NCBI GenBank assembly: GCA_964487255.1
Contig: CAZAQV010000020.1
Span: 54,037-118,036, forward strand
Direction of reading: 5' to 3'
Source of the DNA: CAZAQV01 sp964487255
Lineage (GTDB): Bacteria; Myxococcota_A; Polyangia; Polyangiales; CAZAQV01
DNA length: 64,000 nucleotides
Of the stretch, positions 53,625 to 61,672 are shown piece after piece. A model generated the notes under the pieces. The model did no database searches and had not been told where the DNA came from. It saw only the letters and a program-made list of their open reading frames with translations. Made by a program: the position numbers and the translations under genes. The stretch's first letter is position 1. Every line of letters begins with the position of its first letter.

Positions 53625-54868
53625 CAGTACATGTTCCAGAAGCTACCACTTGCAGCTGTCGACCACGGAACGCTGCCAGCTGGGCGAGGAGGTCCAGGAT
53701 AGAAAGTTTGGCCGATTGCTGCCTCTTCCAGTTTCTTGGCAAACCCAGTGGGTAGCAATGCATCTCCTGCTTGAACTGGCCAGTCGTAGCCGTTCGGCCC
53801 GCCGAATAGCTGCTGATCAGAGATCCAGTCTTCGAGCGGATCCGCGCAGTTGTTGCTCACGGCGTTGTAGTTATCCGGACCCTGGAAATCCGGATGAGAG
53901 GCCAAGTAGCGCTCTAGAGCTGCCTCCTCTTCGGCCGGCAACGAAAGTAGTAACCCGCGCCCGGAGCGAAACTTCGTGTTCCTTTCGATATACTTGGAGG
54001 TCTTCAGCTGGTCCATTCCGGCGGTCGGACCGTACGTATAGGTAGTGCCATTGATGTTGACTGACACGTGCCCAAAAGAGGATGCGCCTCGTCCGACCGG
54101 CTCCCAAAATATGACCTCTGTTTCAAGTCCAGTGCGATCGAAAAAGCTAACGGGATTGTTCCGTGCATACGCATAATGATTGGCTCCACCGTCAAAGCCA
54201 ATCGGATCCTTGGCGGTCCATCGTCCAACTTCGGCGTCATAATCGCGGGCACCAAATCGCACAAGACCCGTGTCGCCATCGTACAATCCACCTGCAAACG
54301 CGAACGGCTGCCAGCCCGGCGAACTATCACTCAGCACCTTACCGAATGGCGAGTACGTCATCTCTTGAACTATAGCACCCGTCGAAACTTCGACGATCCG
54401 CCGCACGCTCCCGACCTGATCCGCAATCACCCGGTACGTCGTGCCGCCTCGGATGATGAGGTCGGGGACGTTCATGCGCGTGGCGTACACAAACTGTTGA
54501 ATCAGCGTTCCGCTGCCATCGTACTCGGCGACAGGGTTGAGCCGGTCTTGGTAGGTCCACTGGCGAACCAGCGCGCCGTTCACTTTCTTGCCAACACGGC
54601 GCCCGAGTGCATCGATGATGTACTCGATGAGCGTGGAATCCGGCAGCGTCACGGAGAGCAAGTTGCCGAGTTCGTCGTAGTTGTAGCTGGTCGTCCCGCC
54701 CGCATCTGTCTTCGACGTGAGCTGGCCGTGGTCGTTGTAGGTGTACGAGTTGCTGCCGTACGTCAGCAGCCTATCTTGAGCATCGTATGTTGCTGCGACT
54801 GTGCCTTCCGGGCCAGTGTAAGCAACACGGTTGCCGTTTGCGTCGTAGTCATACTCGTAAGTGAGCAC
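53624..54868 (-). CDS. Rhs-core fragment with a papain/NlpC-like hydrolase tip
   Basis: A 414-residue frame (GTG start; core homology begins further upstream) with YD repeats and the closing ARDYDAEVGRWTAKDPIGFDGG and NPVSFFDRTGL. The 155-residue tip reads WEPVGRGASSFGHVSVNINGTTYTYGP, then YNAVSNNCADPLEDWI. A His near the start and a Cys in NNC near the middle are the order of a permuted NlpC/P60 or DUF4105-like cysteine hydrolase. I infer amidase or peptidase action on peptidoglycan, supported by the lipoprotein partner gene. Confidence 0.8.
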   Translation of the reverse strand: MLTYEYDYDANGNRVAYTGPEGTVAATYDAQDRLLTYGSNSYTYNDHGQLTSKTDAGGTTSYNYDELGNLLSVTLPDSTLIEYIIDALGRRVGKKVNGALVRQWTYQDRLNPVAEYDGSGTLIQQFVYATRMNVPDLIIRGGTTYRVIADQVGSVRRIVEVSTGAIVQEMTYSPFGKVLSDSSPGWQPFAFAGGLYDGDTGLVRFGARDYDAEVGRWTAKDPIGFDGGANHYAYARNNPVSFFDRTGLETEVIFWEPVGRGASSFGHVSVNINGTTYTYGPTAGMDQLKTSKYIERNTKFRSGRGLLLSLPAEEEAALERYLASHPDFQGPDNYNAVSNNCADPLEDWISDQQLFGGPNGYDWPVQAGDALLPTGFAKKLEEAAIGQTFYPGPPRPAGSVPWSTAASGSFWNMY

Positions 54869-54985
54869 GCTATCGACGTAGACATCCGTGAGCCGTCCGC
54901 GCAGGTCGTACTCGTAGGTTTGCGCCTATCTTGCGCATCGTACGTCGCACTGACCGTGCCCTCAGGGCCTGTGTACGCGAGCTGA
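54869..54985 (-). pseudogene. Scrambled Rhs fragment
   Basis: On the minus strand, a late Rhs segment (AYTGPEGTVSATYDAQD, 54982 to about 54928) is joined directly to an earlier one (AQTYEYDLRGRLTDVYVDS) that leads into the 54868 frame. The order is reversed relative to the intact 49439-51268 copy and the two pieces are out of frame with each other, so this is a recombination scar. Confidence 0.75.
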
Positions 54986-55467
54986 CAGTGGGGACGATCT
55001 CCGTCATTTTCATTTTGACAACGATTGTGTTCAGACCGCTCCGCGGGCTATTTGGTAAAACAAAAAGCAGCGTCGCAGGAATCACCTAGCGCTACTCACG
55101 AAACGAAATGACAAAGAGCGTCCCCGGGGCTCCCAGTTCGTCCACATCCGTCAACCTTCGCCGACGCGTCCTACACTTCTAAATTCAACCAGGGGACGTT
55201 TGTTGCAGGCGCTCCCCGCGTCAGCGCATCCGTCTATCCAGCGCTCTGAATTGTCCGCTCAAGGCGCCTAAAATCGCGACCCAGCGACCGTGTTGCCGCC
55301 TCAAGTCCGCACCAAAGCCGGTGCAGCTTGTCCACATCCGTCAACCTACGCCGCCGCGTCCTACACTTCTAAATTCAACCAGGGGACGTTTGTGACTTGC
55401 ATTTGGTAGTCGATCGCTCTGTCCAAGTGCGTCAGCGCATCCAGAAATAGAACAGCTCGTTCAGAGA
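54986..55467. repeat. Intercassette region with a 63-base direct repeat
   Basis: 55141-55203 and 55331-55393 are the same 63 bases with two differences (tccacatccgtcaacct ... aggggacgtttgt), 190 bases apart; gcgtcagcgcatcc also recurs at about 55222 and 55429. No gene is evident. A short minus-strand frame (54870-55085) is not supported. The region separates two toxin cassettes. Confidence 0.7.
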
Positions 55468-55884
55468 TTAAGGATGAAAAAACAAGGCGTCAGTGGTCTC
55501 CTCGCCGTCAATTCTCCTAACCTCGAGAGCGTACAGTCTGGCCAATGCCTCGTTTACCTGTTCCGGCGTCCACCCCAACTCGCTCGCGCACCTCTGCATC
55601 TCCATGTCGTTCAGTGAAACCTTATCGATGGATATGTGGCCAGTGGAAAGAAGATGCTCTCCCAACGACAACGCGCGGTCTACTAATTCATCCCGTTCCG
55701 GCAGCCACGAAACTTCCTGGTAATCCTCACGATCCCGAACTATTCCGGCATCACAATCTGATGGCCACGCTACCAAAGCTCGAACTTCGTTGGCCTTCGG
55801 CACAAGAACACTGAAAACACTCACTCCATGTAGGCGGAGCAGTCTAAAAAATCGTGTTACGTCAGAAGCCGTATCAGGTTTCAT
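55468..55884 (-). CDS. Candidate immunity protein for the 55881 Rhs tip
   Basis: A 138-residue soluble protein. The ATG at 55884 overlaps the rhs stop (ATGA); the frame is open slightly upstream. It has RFFRLLRLHGVSVFSVLVPKANEVRALVAWP, an acidic middle and a helical end (LGWTPEQVNEALARLYALEVRRIDGEE) that looks like a small winged-helix piece. Family unknown; the role is by position. Confidence 0.7.
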   Translation of the reverse strand: MKPDTASDVTRFFRLLRLHGVSVFSVLVPKANEVRALVAWPSDCDAGIVRDREDYQEVSWLPERDELVDRALSLGEHLLSTGHISIDKVSLNDMEMQRCASELGWTPEQVNEALARLYALEVRRIDGEETTDALFFHP

Positions 55885-57047
55885 TTCACGCCTTTCTCTA
55901 GCCAAATGTGACGCCCTTCGACACCGGACCCTAATCCTTCCACGTGTGCATGGGGGTCAACTCCAGTGCCTCTTACTCCGTCGGCATCAACTCGTGTCTT
56001 ACCACCTATTTTCTCAACGAGCTTTCGCAATCGGTCGAAAGTACCCTGGTCCAAGCCAGGGTTATCTGCCTTCTTGGAAAGGTTCTTCACGAGTCTCTTG
56101 ACGCGCTTCAGAGTTCCGCGGGACACCTTTCCAGCGACCTTCCCGGCAGGGCCCGCCGCCACGGCCATCAAGAACTCTTCGCCTGCTTCCTCGCCTAAAC
56201 CATAGCTCTCAGAACACATGTCCACGGACTCGTTTCCACCGATCACGTCTCGAAGTGCGCCTGTCAATCCGCCGTCGACCAGGAAGCCTCCAGTGATTGT
56301 GTCACCGAATCCCGCTGAAAAGTTGGTTGCACCTGCAAGCCAGCCATCCCCCGAAGTGTCGATAGAGCCGATGAAGCTGTCCCACACGCTCGCGTCGCTA
56401 CCCGCTGCACCAGGAACTGCGGCAAGCCCAACTGGATCGAAAAGATCTATCGGATCATTCCCAGCGTAGGCGAAGAAGTTAGAACCGCCGCCGAAACCGC
56501 TTGGATCTTTTGCGGTCCATCGTCCCGTTTCGGCGTCGTAGTCGCGGGCGCCGAAGCGGACGAGGTTGGTGTCGTTGTCGTAGAGACCGCCGGCGTAGGC
56601 GAAGGGTTGCCAGCCCGGTGAGCTGTCCGATAAGACCTTGCCAAAGGGTGAGTACGTGAGTTCTTGGACGACTGCACCCGTTGAGACCTCGACGATGCGG
56701 CGCACGCTGCCGACTTGGTCGGCAATCACACGATAGGTTGTGCCGCCGCGGATGATGAGGTCGGGCACATTCATCCGCGTCGCATACACAAACTGCTGAA
56801 TTAGGGTGCCCGAGCCGTCGTACTCGGCGATGGGATTGAGCTGATCCTGGTAGGTCCACTGACGAACCAGCGTGCCGTTGACCTTCTTGCCAACCCTTCG
56901 ACCGAGCGCGTCGATGACGTACTCGATGAGCGTGGAGTCGGGCAGCGTTACCGAGAGCAGGTTGCCTAGCTCGTCGTACTCGTAGCTGGTCGTCCCGCCC
57001 GCATCTGTCTTCGACGTGAGCTGCCCGTCGTCGTTATAGGTGTAGCT
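55881..57047 (-). CDS. Start-less Rhs-core fragment with a His-containing toxin tip
   Basis: The frame is open from 57047, directly after the preceding immunity gene's TAG, and has no start codon until a GTG at 56789. It holds the Rhs core end (FGARDYDAETGRWTAKDPSGFGGG, PIDLFDPVGLAAV), then the same pretoxin linker as the type-17 protein (NFSAGFGDTITGGFLVDGG, YGLGEEAGEEFLMAVAAGP). The tip has LDQGTFDRLRKLVEKIGGKT, then GTGVDPHAHVEGLG and GRHIWLEKGVK. The tip's several His residues suggest a nuclease, but I do not recognise the family. A damaged copy lies at 62516-62603. Confidence 0.78.
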   Translation of the reverse strand, partial: SYTYNDDGQLTSKTDAGGTTSYEYDELGNLLSVTLPDSTLIEYVIDALGRRVGKKVNGTLVRQWTYQDQLNPIAEYDGSGTLIQQFVYATRMNVPDLIIRGGTTYRVIADQVGSVRRIVEVSTGAVVQELTYSPFGKVLSDSSPGWQPFAYAGGLYDNDTNLVRFGARDYDAETGRWTAKDPSGFGGGSNFFAYAGNDPIDLFDPVGLAAVPGAAGSDASVWDSFIGSIDTSGDGWLAGATNFSAGFGDTITGGFLVDGGLTGALRDVIGGNESVDMCSESYGLGEEAGEEFLMAVAAGPAGKVAGKVSRGTLKRVKRLVKNLSKKADNPGLDQGTFDRLRKLVEKIGGKTRVDADGVRGTGVDPHAHVEGLGSGVEGRHIWLEKGVK

Positions 57048-57516
57048 ACAAACGTTTCTTCTTCAATTCCGGGGAGGTCGGTCGCACTGGGCGAACCCAA
57101 AGATCGTCCGCCATCTCGAAGAGCCAAGCGTCTCGATCGGCTCGTGCAGCTTCATGAGATCCGCCTTCGAGTTTAACAACCAGTTCCGCGGGGAAGCCTT
57201 TGGACCCGGAAACGAATCCGACGCGAGGACAGCCTAGACCCTGTACTCCATCGCCGTGCATCTCTGCCACTCGGCTAAATAGCCTTTCGCGATCAAGATC
57301 AGAAAATGCAAAGAACGAGTACATGCCGATTCTACTGTAACGGCGAATCGAAGGAATTCGTCTTGCCGTTTTCTCGACCTCATCAACAACTCGACTCTGT
57401 TCGCCAACTGGAAAAGCCTCGTGCACCCATTCTGGTGGATAGAACACCACGAACACCATCCCACGATCAGCCCGCTTTACATAGGCAAAGAATTCTTCTC
57501 GATCTAGCTCTTCCAT
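57046..57516 (-). CDS. Candidate immunity protein for the nucleotidyltransferase-like tip
   Basis: A 156-residue soluble protein that starts MEELDREEFFAYVKRADRG, eight bases after the headless tip's stop. Distinct blocks are VFVVFYPPEWVHEAFPVGEQS and YSFFAFSDLDRERLFSRVAEMH. Its TAG is fused to the start of the next Rhs fragment. The immunity role is inferred from position. Confidence 0.68.
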   Translation of the reverse strand: MEELDREEFFAYVKRADRGMVFVVFYPPEWVHEAFPVGEQSRVVDEVEKTARRIPSIRRYSRIGMYSFFAFSDLDRERLFSRVAEMHGDGVQGLGCPRVGFVSGSKGFPAELVVKLEGGSHEAARADRDAWLFEMADDLWVRPVRPTSPELKKKRL

Positions 57517-57524
57517 GGCAGCCC

Positions 57525-57850
57525 TTAGGGTTCAAATCGAATGAATGGAGGCGTGGTGCCCGCAGTTCCAGAAGAGCTATAGATATTGCCCGCTCCGCCA
57601 CTCATATTGCTAAGTTCACCGGACAAACGACCTGCGCTATCTATATCAGCCTGGCCTTCGATTCGAAAATCAATATCACTGCGCCTCAACTTGCCCTTAC
57701 CAACCGGCAACTTCGTATTGATCCACCGGCCTTTTCCGGCCGCGCGACTTCCGACAACGTCAATAGTCGTGTCATATTTGGTCGCTATGCTTTGGATGGT
57801 TTGACTCTCGGCTCGAGTTAGCGTGCCTCCGCACACTCGACCGACTACCG
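57525..57850 (-). pseudogene. Headless nucleotidyltransferase-like Rhs toxin tip, cut by IS66
   Basis: The minus-strand frame enters from the IS66 end at 57850 (PVVGRVCGGTLTRAESQTI) and ends at 57525. TIDVVGSRAAGKG followed by RRSDIDFRIEG is the GS...DxD pattern of the nucleotidyltransferase fold; the closing SGGAGNIYSSSG and PPFIRFEP resemble the C-terminal end of Rhs NTase tips. The core and start are missing, so it cannot be made as a toxin unless recombined into another rhs. Confidence 0.72.
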
Positions 57851-57884
57851 GTAAGTCCTCGCCGTGGCCCGTCTTGTATGAAAG

Positions 57885-58250
57885 ATGTGTGTGCGGCAAA
57901 GCGAATGGATGACGGACGCAGAGGTTCACGCACTGCTCGATGCGCATAGAGATAAATCGGGACGACCACGATTGCCGAAGGCGGAACATGCGCGGGTGAT
58001 TGCGTATCTTCGAGCGGAACGTTCACGCGGAATCAAAGCGCCGGAGCTTGCTGAGCGGACAGGGCTGAGCAAAGCGACGGTGAACAAGCTTGCGCCGCTG
58101 GGCCGTAAACGTCGAAGCAAGTTCGCTAAACTCGGTGCGCCCAAGGTCGACAGCGAGATTGTGATCGAGGGCGCGCACGGCCTTCGGCTCTGTTGCCCGG
58201 ATGTGAAGACCGCTGCTTCGGTTTTGGTTGCGGCGGCGAAGCAAGGCTGA
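57885..58250 (+). CDS. tnpA: IS66 accessory protein TnpA
   Basis: A 121-residue protein (113 from the ATG at 57909) with a helix-turn-helix centre (APELAERTGLSKATVNKLAPLG). It is the small first gene of IS66 elements, needed together with TnpB for transposition. Its stop overlaps the tnpB ATG (TGATG). Confidence 0.85.
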   Translation: MCVRQSEWMTDAEVHALLDAHRDKSGRPRLPKAEHARVIAYLRAERSRGIKAPELAERTGLSKATVNKLAPLGRKRRSKFAKLGAPKVDSEIVIEGAHGLRLCCPDVKTAASVLVAAAKQG

Positions 58251-58633
58251 TGCTGCTCGGCAATCGAGCGCTGAGTGCGTACGGGTACATGGAGCCATGC
58301 GACATGCGCAAGAGCTTCAATACTTTGAGCGCGCTGGTTTCAAACGAGATGGGGCACCAGATCGAAAAAGGAGACGTCTTTGTGTTCGTCAGTCGCGACG
58401 GCAAGCGCTGCAAGATTTTGCACTTTGATGGAACGGGCCTGTGCTTGTTGTGCAAGCGAATGGACAAGGGTCGGTTCGTCCGTTTTTGGAAACGGGAGAC
58501 GTCGAGCCCGATTGAGCTGTCGATAAGCGAGCTTGCGCTGTTTATCGAAGGCAGCGACTGGGTCGGTCGGCACGAGCTGAGTCCGCCGCTTTTGCGCGAG
58601 CACGACCTTCGGCTCAAACCTGTTGCGCCTTGA
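58250..58633 (+). CDS. tnpB: IS66 accessory protein TnpB
   Basis: A 127-residue protein of the IS66 Orf2 family: MEPCDMRKSFNTLSALV, DVFVFVSRDGKRCKILHFDGTGLCLL and KRMDKGRFVRF are the family blocks. The frame opens upstream at 58193, but the ATG at 58250 overlaps the tnpA stop. Confidence 0.92.
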   Translation: MLLGNRALSAYGYMEPCDMRKSFNTLSALVSNEMGHQIEKGDVFVFVSRDGKRCKILHFDGTGLCLLCKRMDKGRFVRFWKRETSSPIELSISELALFIEGSDWVGRHELSPPLLREHDLRLKPVAP

Positions 58634-58656
58634 TCGGAATCTGTTAATCCAAATGC

Positions 58657-60111
58657 GTGCAGGTCGATGGACTCGCTGATGATCCGGAGCGGCTTTTGCA
58701 GGCCGCCAAGATTCTTCAAAGCGAAGTCACTCGACTGACGAAACTCAATCTGGAGCAACGAAACCGCATTGCTGAACTTGAAGGCAAAGACCCGGCATCG
58801 CTTCAGCTTCAAATCGCAGAGCTTGAGCAGCAGCTTGCGGCCGAGCGAAGCGAGAAACGTCCCAAAGCCGCAGGCGCGGCAAGAGACAAGGCGCCGCAAA
58901 CAGGCCATGGCCCGTCTGAGCAAGCCGAGCTTGAGCACATTGAAGAGCTTTGCACGCTTGATGAAGCGGACCAGAGCTGTCCTAAATGTGGTGGTGAACT
59001 TGGCGCGTGGGACGGCCAGTTTGGACAGGCGGAAGTCGTCGATGTGATCACGCGCAAGTTTGTACTGAGGCAAATCAAGCGACAGAAATATCGCTGCGCC
59101 TGCTGCACGCACATTGAAACGGCGCTCCATGATGAGCCTCGTCTCACTCCAGGCGGCCGTTACAGCAACACCTTTGCAGTGGAGGTCGCGGTCGACAAAT
59201 ACGCTGACCATCTCCCGCTCGAAAGACAAGTGCGACGCATGCGTCGCGAAGGACTTGATGTGTCGTCGCAAGCGCTGTGGGATCAAATCGCGGCGCTCGC
59301 GAAGGCTCTTGAGCCTGCTTATGAGAAGCTCAAAGCGTTTGTGCTGAGCCAAGGTGTAATCGGCGCCGACGAGACGCACTGGCGCCTGCTCGGCAAAGGC
59401 AAGAAGCGTTGGTGGGTGTGGGCGCTGTGCTCGGAAGAGGCCGTTTATTATGAACTTGCTGAATCTCGAAGTGGACAGCAGGCCGCGTCGCTTTTCCGTA
59501 GTTACGAAGGGATCGCCATCACCGATGGCTACGCTGCATACAAGGCGTGCAAAAAGCAGAACCCGAGTTTGCGCATCGCGCATTGCTGGTCGCACGTGCG
59601 ACGCAAGTTTGTCGAGTGTGAAGAGCAGCATCCTGACGAATGCAAGAAGGTGCTGGACCTCATCGCAGAGCTTTACGCCATCGAAAAAGATGTGCGCGGC
59701 AGTCCACCGGAACAAATCCAGGCGCGCCGTCAGAGCGAATCGAAGCCCATCACGCAGCAAATCTTGCAAGCGAGTGCGGATGTGCGTGCGCTGCCGGGCT
59801 CACCGATTCGAAAAGCCTTTGAGTACATGCACAAACTTTGGGATGGGCTGACGATTTTTCTGTCCGACCCGGCCGTGCCGCTCGACAACAACGGCACCGA
59901 ACGCGCGCTTCGCGGCGTTGTGCTTGGCAGAAAAAATCACTACGGCTCGAAGTCCGAACGCGGAACCAAAGTCGCAGCGATTCTCTACAGCCTCATCGAG
60001 TCGGCCAAGCTCGCAGGCGTCGAGCCACGCGAGTACTTGCTGCACGCGGCCCGCGAGGCGCTTGACGGTCGCGACGTCCCGCTGCCGCGCGAACACGCGA
60101 GCGCCGACTGA
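58657..60111 (+). CDS. tnpC: IS66 transposase TnpC
   Basis: A 484-residue DDE transposase. It has an N-terminal coiled coil (SLQLQIAELEQQLAAERSE), a zinc-finger-like CPKCGGELGAW with a second Cys pair (RCACC), and the catalytic domain with GADETHWRLL (first Asp), AITDGYAAYKAC (second Asp) and NNGTERALRGVVLGRKNH (Glu). It starts at a GTG 23 bases after tnpB. Length and order match IS66. Confidence 0.95.
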   Translation: MQVDGLADDPERLLQAAKILQSEVTRLTKLNLEQRNRIAELEGKDPASLQLQIAELEQQLAAERSEKRPKAAGAARDKAPQTGHGPSEQAELEHIEELCTLDEADQSCPKCGGELGAWDGQFGQAEVVDVITRKFVLRQIKRQKYRCACCTHIETALHDEPRLTPGGRYSNTFAVEVAVDKYADHLPLERQVRRMRREGLDVSSQALWDQIAALAKALEPAYEKLKAFVLSQGVIGADETHWRLLGKGKKRWWVWALCSEEAVYYELAESRSGQQAASLFRSYEGIAITDGYAAYKACKKQNPSLRIAHCWSHVRRKFVECEEQHPDECKKVLDLIAELYAIEKDVRGSPPEQIQARRQSESKPITQQILQASADVRALPGSPIRKAFEYMHKLWDGLTIFLSDPAVPLDNNGTERALRGVVLGRKNHYGSKSERGTKVAAILYSLIESAKLAGVEPREYLLHAAREALDGRDVPLPREHASAD

Positions 60112-60169
60112 TCTTTCTTCAGCCGCTCAATCGAGAAAACCTCGAAAACGGGCCAGCGCGAGGACTTAC

Positions 60170-60359
60170 CTTTGATGTAATCGGTGAAGGGCTCGATCTT
60201 GCCCTGCGCCGAGCGCGGCTTGCGCTGCTCAAGCTGCTCGCCACGCAGCACCTTTCGAACCGTGTTCCGAGAATGCCCGCTCCGCTCGCTGATTGCCCGT
60301 ATCGACAGCCCTTCGGCCGCCAGTTCCAAAATGTCCATCCATTGCTCCTTGCTCAGCAT
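60170..60359 (-). pseudogene. istA: IS21 transposase IstA, 5' fragment
   Basis: The N-terminal 60 or so residues of IstA remain: MLSKEQWMDILELAAEGLS with the HTH IRAISERSGHSRNTVRKVL and EPFTDYIKG. The frame then hits the IS66 right end at 60169. The rest of istA and all of istB are missing, so the IS21 copy was split by IS66 and then deleted. Confidence 0.8.
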
Positions 60360-60488
60360 CCACCCATGCCACCGCAATCGAGCACGATTTGACCCACTCA
60401 CTTGTTCAGTGGGTCAATTTCAGATGCTCGCCGAGGTGGGTCAGTTTCAGATGCTCGTTTTTGGATCACTTTGAACTGCTCGGTGACA
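60360..60488 (-). mobile_element. IS21 terminal region (copy 1)
   Basis: The end TGTCACCGAGCAG (minus strand, from 60488) is followed by two subterminal repeats of the type GGGTCARTTTCAGATGCTCG (about 60413-60458). Ends with several internal repeats are typical of IS21. It leads into the istA fragment. Confidence 0.7.
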
Positions 60489-60586
60489 ATGACACCGATC
60501 TACCACTTTTGACAATATCTCGACGTTGGTCCGCGCACGTTGGTCCGCGCACGTTGGTCCATCGAATAAGGAACGCGACCATAACC

Positions 60587-60916
60587 TCACGGTTGTGTTT
60601 CGTCGTCAAAAAATCGAATTTGATAGAGCCGGCCATCTCGAAATTCGAAGCCTATCTGATCTACAAAGATAGTGTTTTTCTCACGAAGTATGATCTCACT
60701 GTCGAAATTTTCTCTTAGCTTGTTTTCAACAACAGCCTCCTCCGAGTTACGGAGCAGCACGGTACTAACCTGGCCCAGCAACCTTTTTGTCCTGCGCTCC
60801 TGTGCTAATTCATCACTCTGGAATGATGCTGCGGACGCAACTGAGAAAACTCGATAGCTGAGAAACGCGACTAGTGCGACGAGTACAACCATGACAAGAA
60901 TAATAGATGTTTTCAT
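60587..60916 (-). CDS. Membrane-anchored candidate immunity protein
   Basis: A 109-residue protein with an N-terminal membrane segment (IILVMVVLVALVAFLSYRVF) and a periplasmic part of about 85 residues (LREKNTIFVDQIGFEFRDGRLYQIRFFDDE). Its ATG overlaps the stop of the headless tip upstream. As with the 53322 lipoprotein, its envelope location fits a toxin acting in the periplasm. Local GC is lower than in the core genes. Confidence 0.68.
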   Translation of the reverse strand: MKTSIILVMVVLVALVAFLSYRVFSVASAASFQSDELAQERRTKRLLGQVSTVLLRNSEEAVVENKLRENFDSEIILREKNTIFVDQIGFEFRDGRLYQIRFFDDETQP

Positions 60917-61233
60917 GGCGTATACCCGCCCCCTGCTTCTACTATCGCCTCTTGCGCAAATGTTTTGCAGTTGTTGAATAGTATAGAATAATCATCTCGG
61001 TTCGGATCGTTTTTGATCTTTTCAGCGTAATCGATGATCTTCTTGTGGTCCGCATCTTGCCAGTAAGTCAATTCAACTGCGGAGTCTCTACCGTATCGTT
61101 CTGAAAGGAACTTCCCAAGTCGTTCCAAAGACTCTTTTGTCGGCAGTCCATCGTTCCCAATCTCTACGTCAGGAATTCTCTTTCGACGCACGAGACCCTT
61201 CCCTTCACGATCGTAGCGGCCATACTCGTAATA
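60913..61233 (-). pseudogene. Headless NlpC/papain-like Rhs toxin tip
   Basis: The frame opens just after a TAA at 61236-61234 and reads YYEYGRYDREGKGLVRRKR, SLERLGKFLSERYGRDSAVEL and DDYSILFNNCKTFAQEAIVEAG. The YGRY...NNCxTFA pattern is that of permuted NlpC-like hydrolase tips of Rhs proteins. The core and the part holding the expected catalytic His are gone. A GTG at 61191 could start a 92-residue product but is unlikely to be used. Confidence 0.7.
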
Positions 61234-61242
61234 TTAACCTGC

Positions 61243-61402
61243 GTGCCATGCACCGCATGTCCAAACCGTTGGAATCTCTGGGAACGTCAGGCAAACGCAA
61301 CAAACCTGAACCAGGCTCGTGCACGTCAAGGCATTGCAAGGTCGTCGCGCTTATCTGAGGAACCGCGCGTTTCCGAGCACTTAGACACCCGGTGCATGGC
61401 AC
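61243..61402. repeat. 160-base segment bounded by 13-base inverted repeats
   Basis: GTGCCATGCACCG at 61243-61255 is matched exactly by its complement at 61390-61402. The left end lies ten bases beyond the truncated toxin tip. It could be a small mobile element (MITE-like) or a hairpin; no flanking duplication is clear. Confidence 0.45.
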
Positions 61403-61444
61403 CGCGAAAATGGCACCGCGAAAAAGCGGCGTCCCCAACGGGAT

Positions 61445-61672
61445 TTGAAACCGACCGACTCGACACCCGTTTCGAACGGTTCCGGACGGTTAGAAACAGC
61501 TCCACCCTCCTCCATCCGTTCCAAACCGACCCAGGAATCCAGTTTCGCGGGTCAAAAGTTGGCATCTGCCAACGAAAACGACCTCATCGCCAAGGTGTTG
61601 GAAGCCGCGGAGTGCCTCGAGCGCGCCCGGCCGGACTTGGCGGAGGCGATTCGACGGTTGATCCGCTCCTGA
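61445..61672 (+). CDS. Possible small protein, unrecognised
   Basis: A 75-residue frame with a TTG start. Its second half is helical and amphipathic (NENDLIAKVLEAAECLERARPDLAEAIRRLI), which looks coding, but the first half is low-complexity. It lies in the otherwise empty 61.24-61.92 kb gap between a broken toxin and an IS21 end. It may be the end of a lost gene. Confidence 0.3.
   Translation: MKPTDSTPVSNGSGRLETAPPSSIRSKPTQESSFAGQKLASANENDLIAKVLEAAECLERARPDLAEAIRRLIRS

Larger units (their letters stand above)
57851..60169 (+). mobile_element. IS66-family insertion sequence, complete
   Basis: Terminal inverted repeats are visible: GTAAGTCCTCGCCGTGGCCC at 57851 and its near complement ending at 60169 (two mismatches over the first 22 bases). 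It holds tnpA, tnpB and tnpC in one direction. The flanks (gactaccg on the left, ctttgatg on the right) do not form the 8-base target duplication expected for IS66, so one side was rearranged after insertion. Confidence 0.88.

Noticed and set aside
54870..55085. Minus-strand frame of 71 codons with a hydrophobic start
   Set aside because: Its second half is the scrambled Rhs fragment in a wrong frame; no RBS.
58126..59769. Minus-strand frame (547 codons) opposite IS66 tnpB/tnpC
   Set aside because: Antisense shadow of recognised transposase genes.
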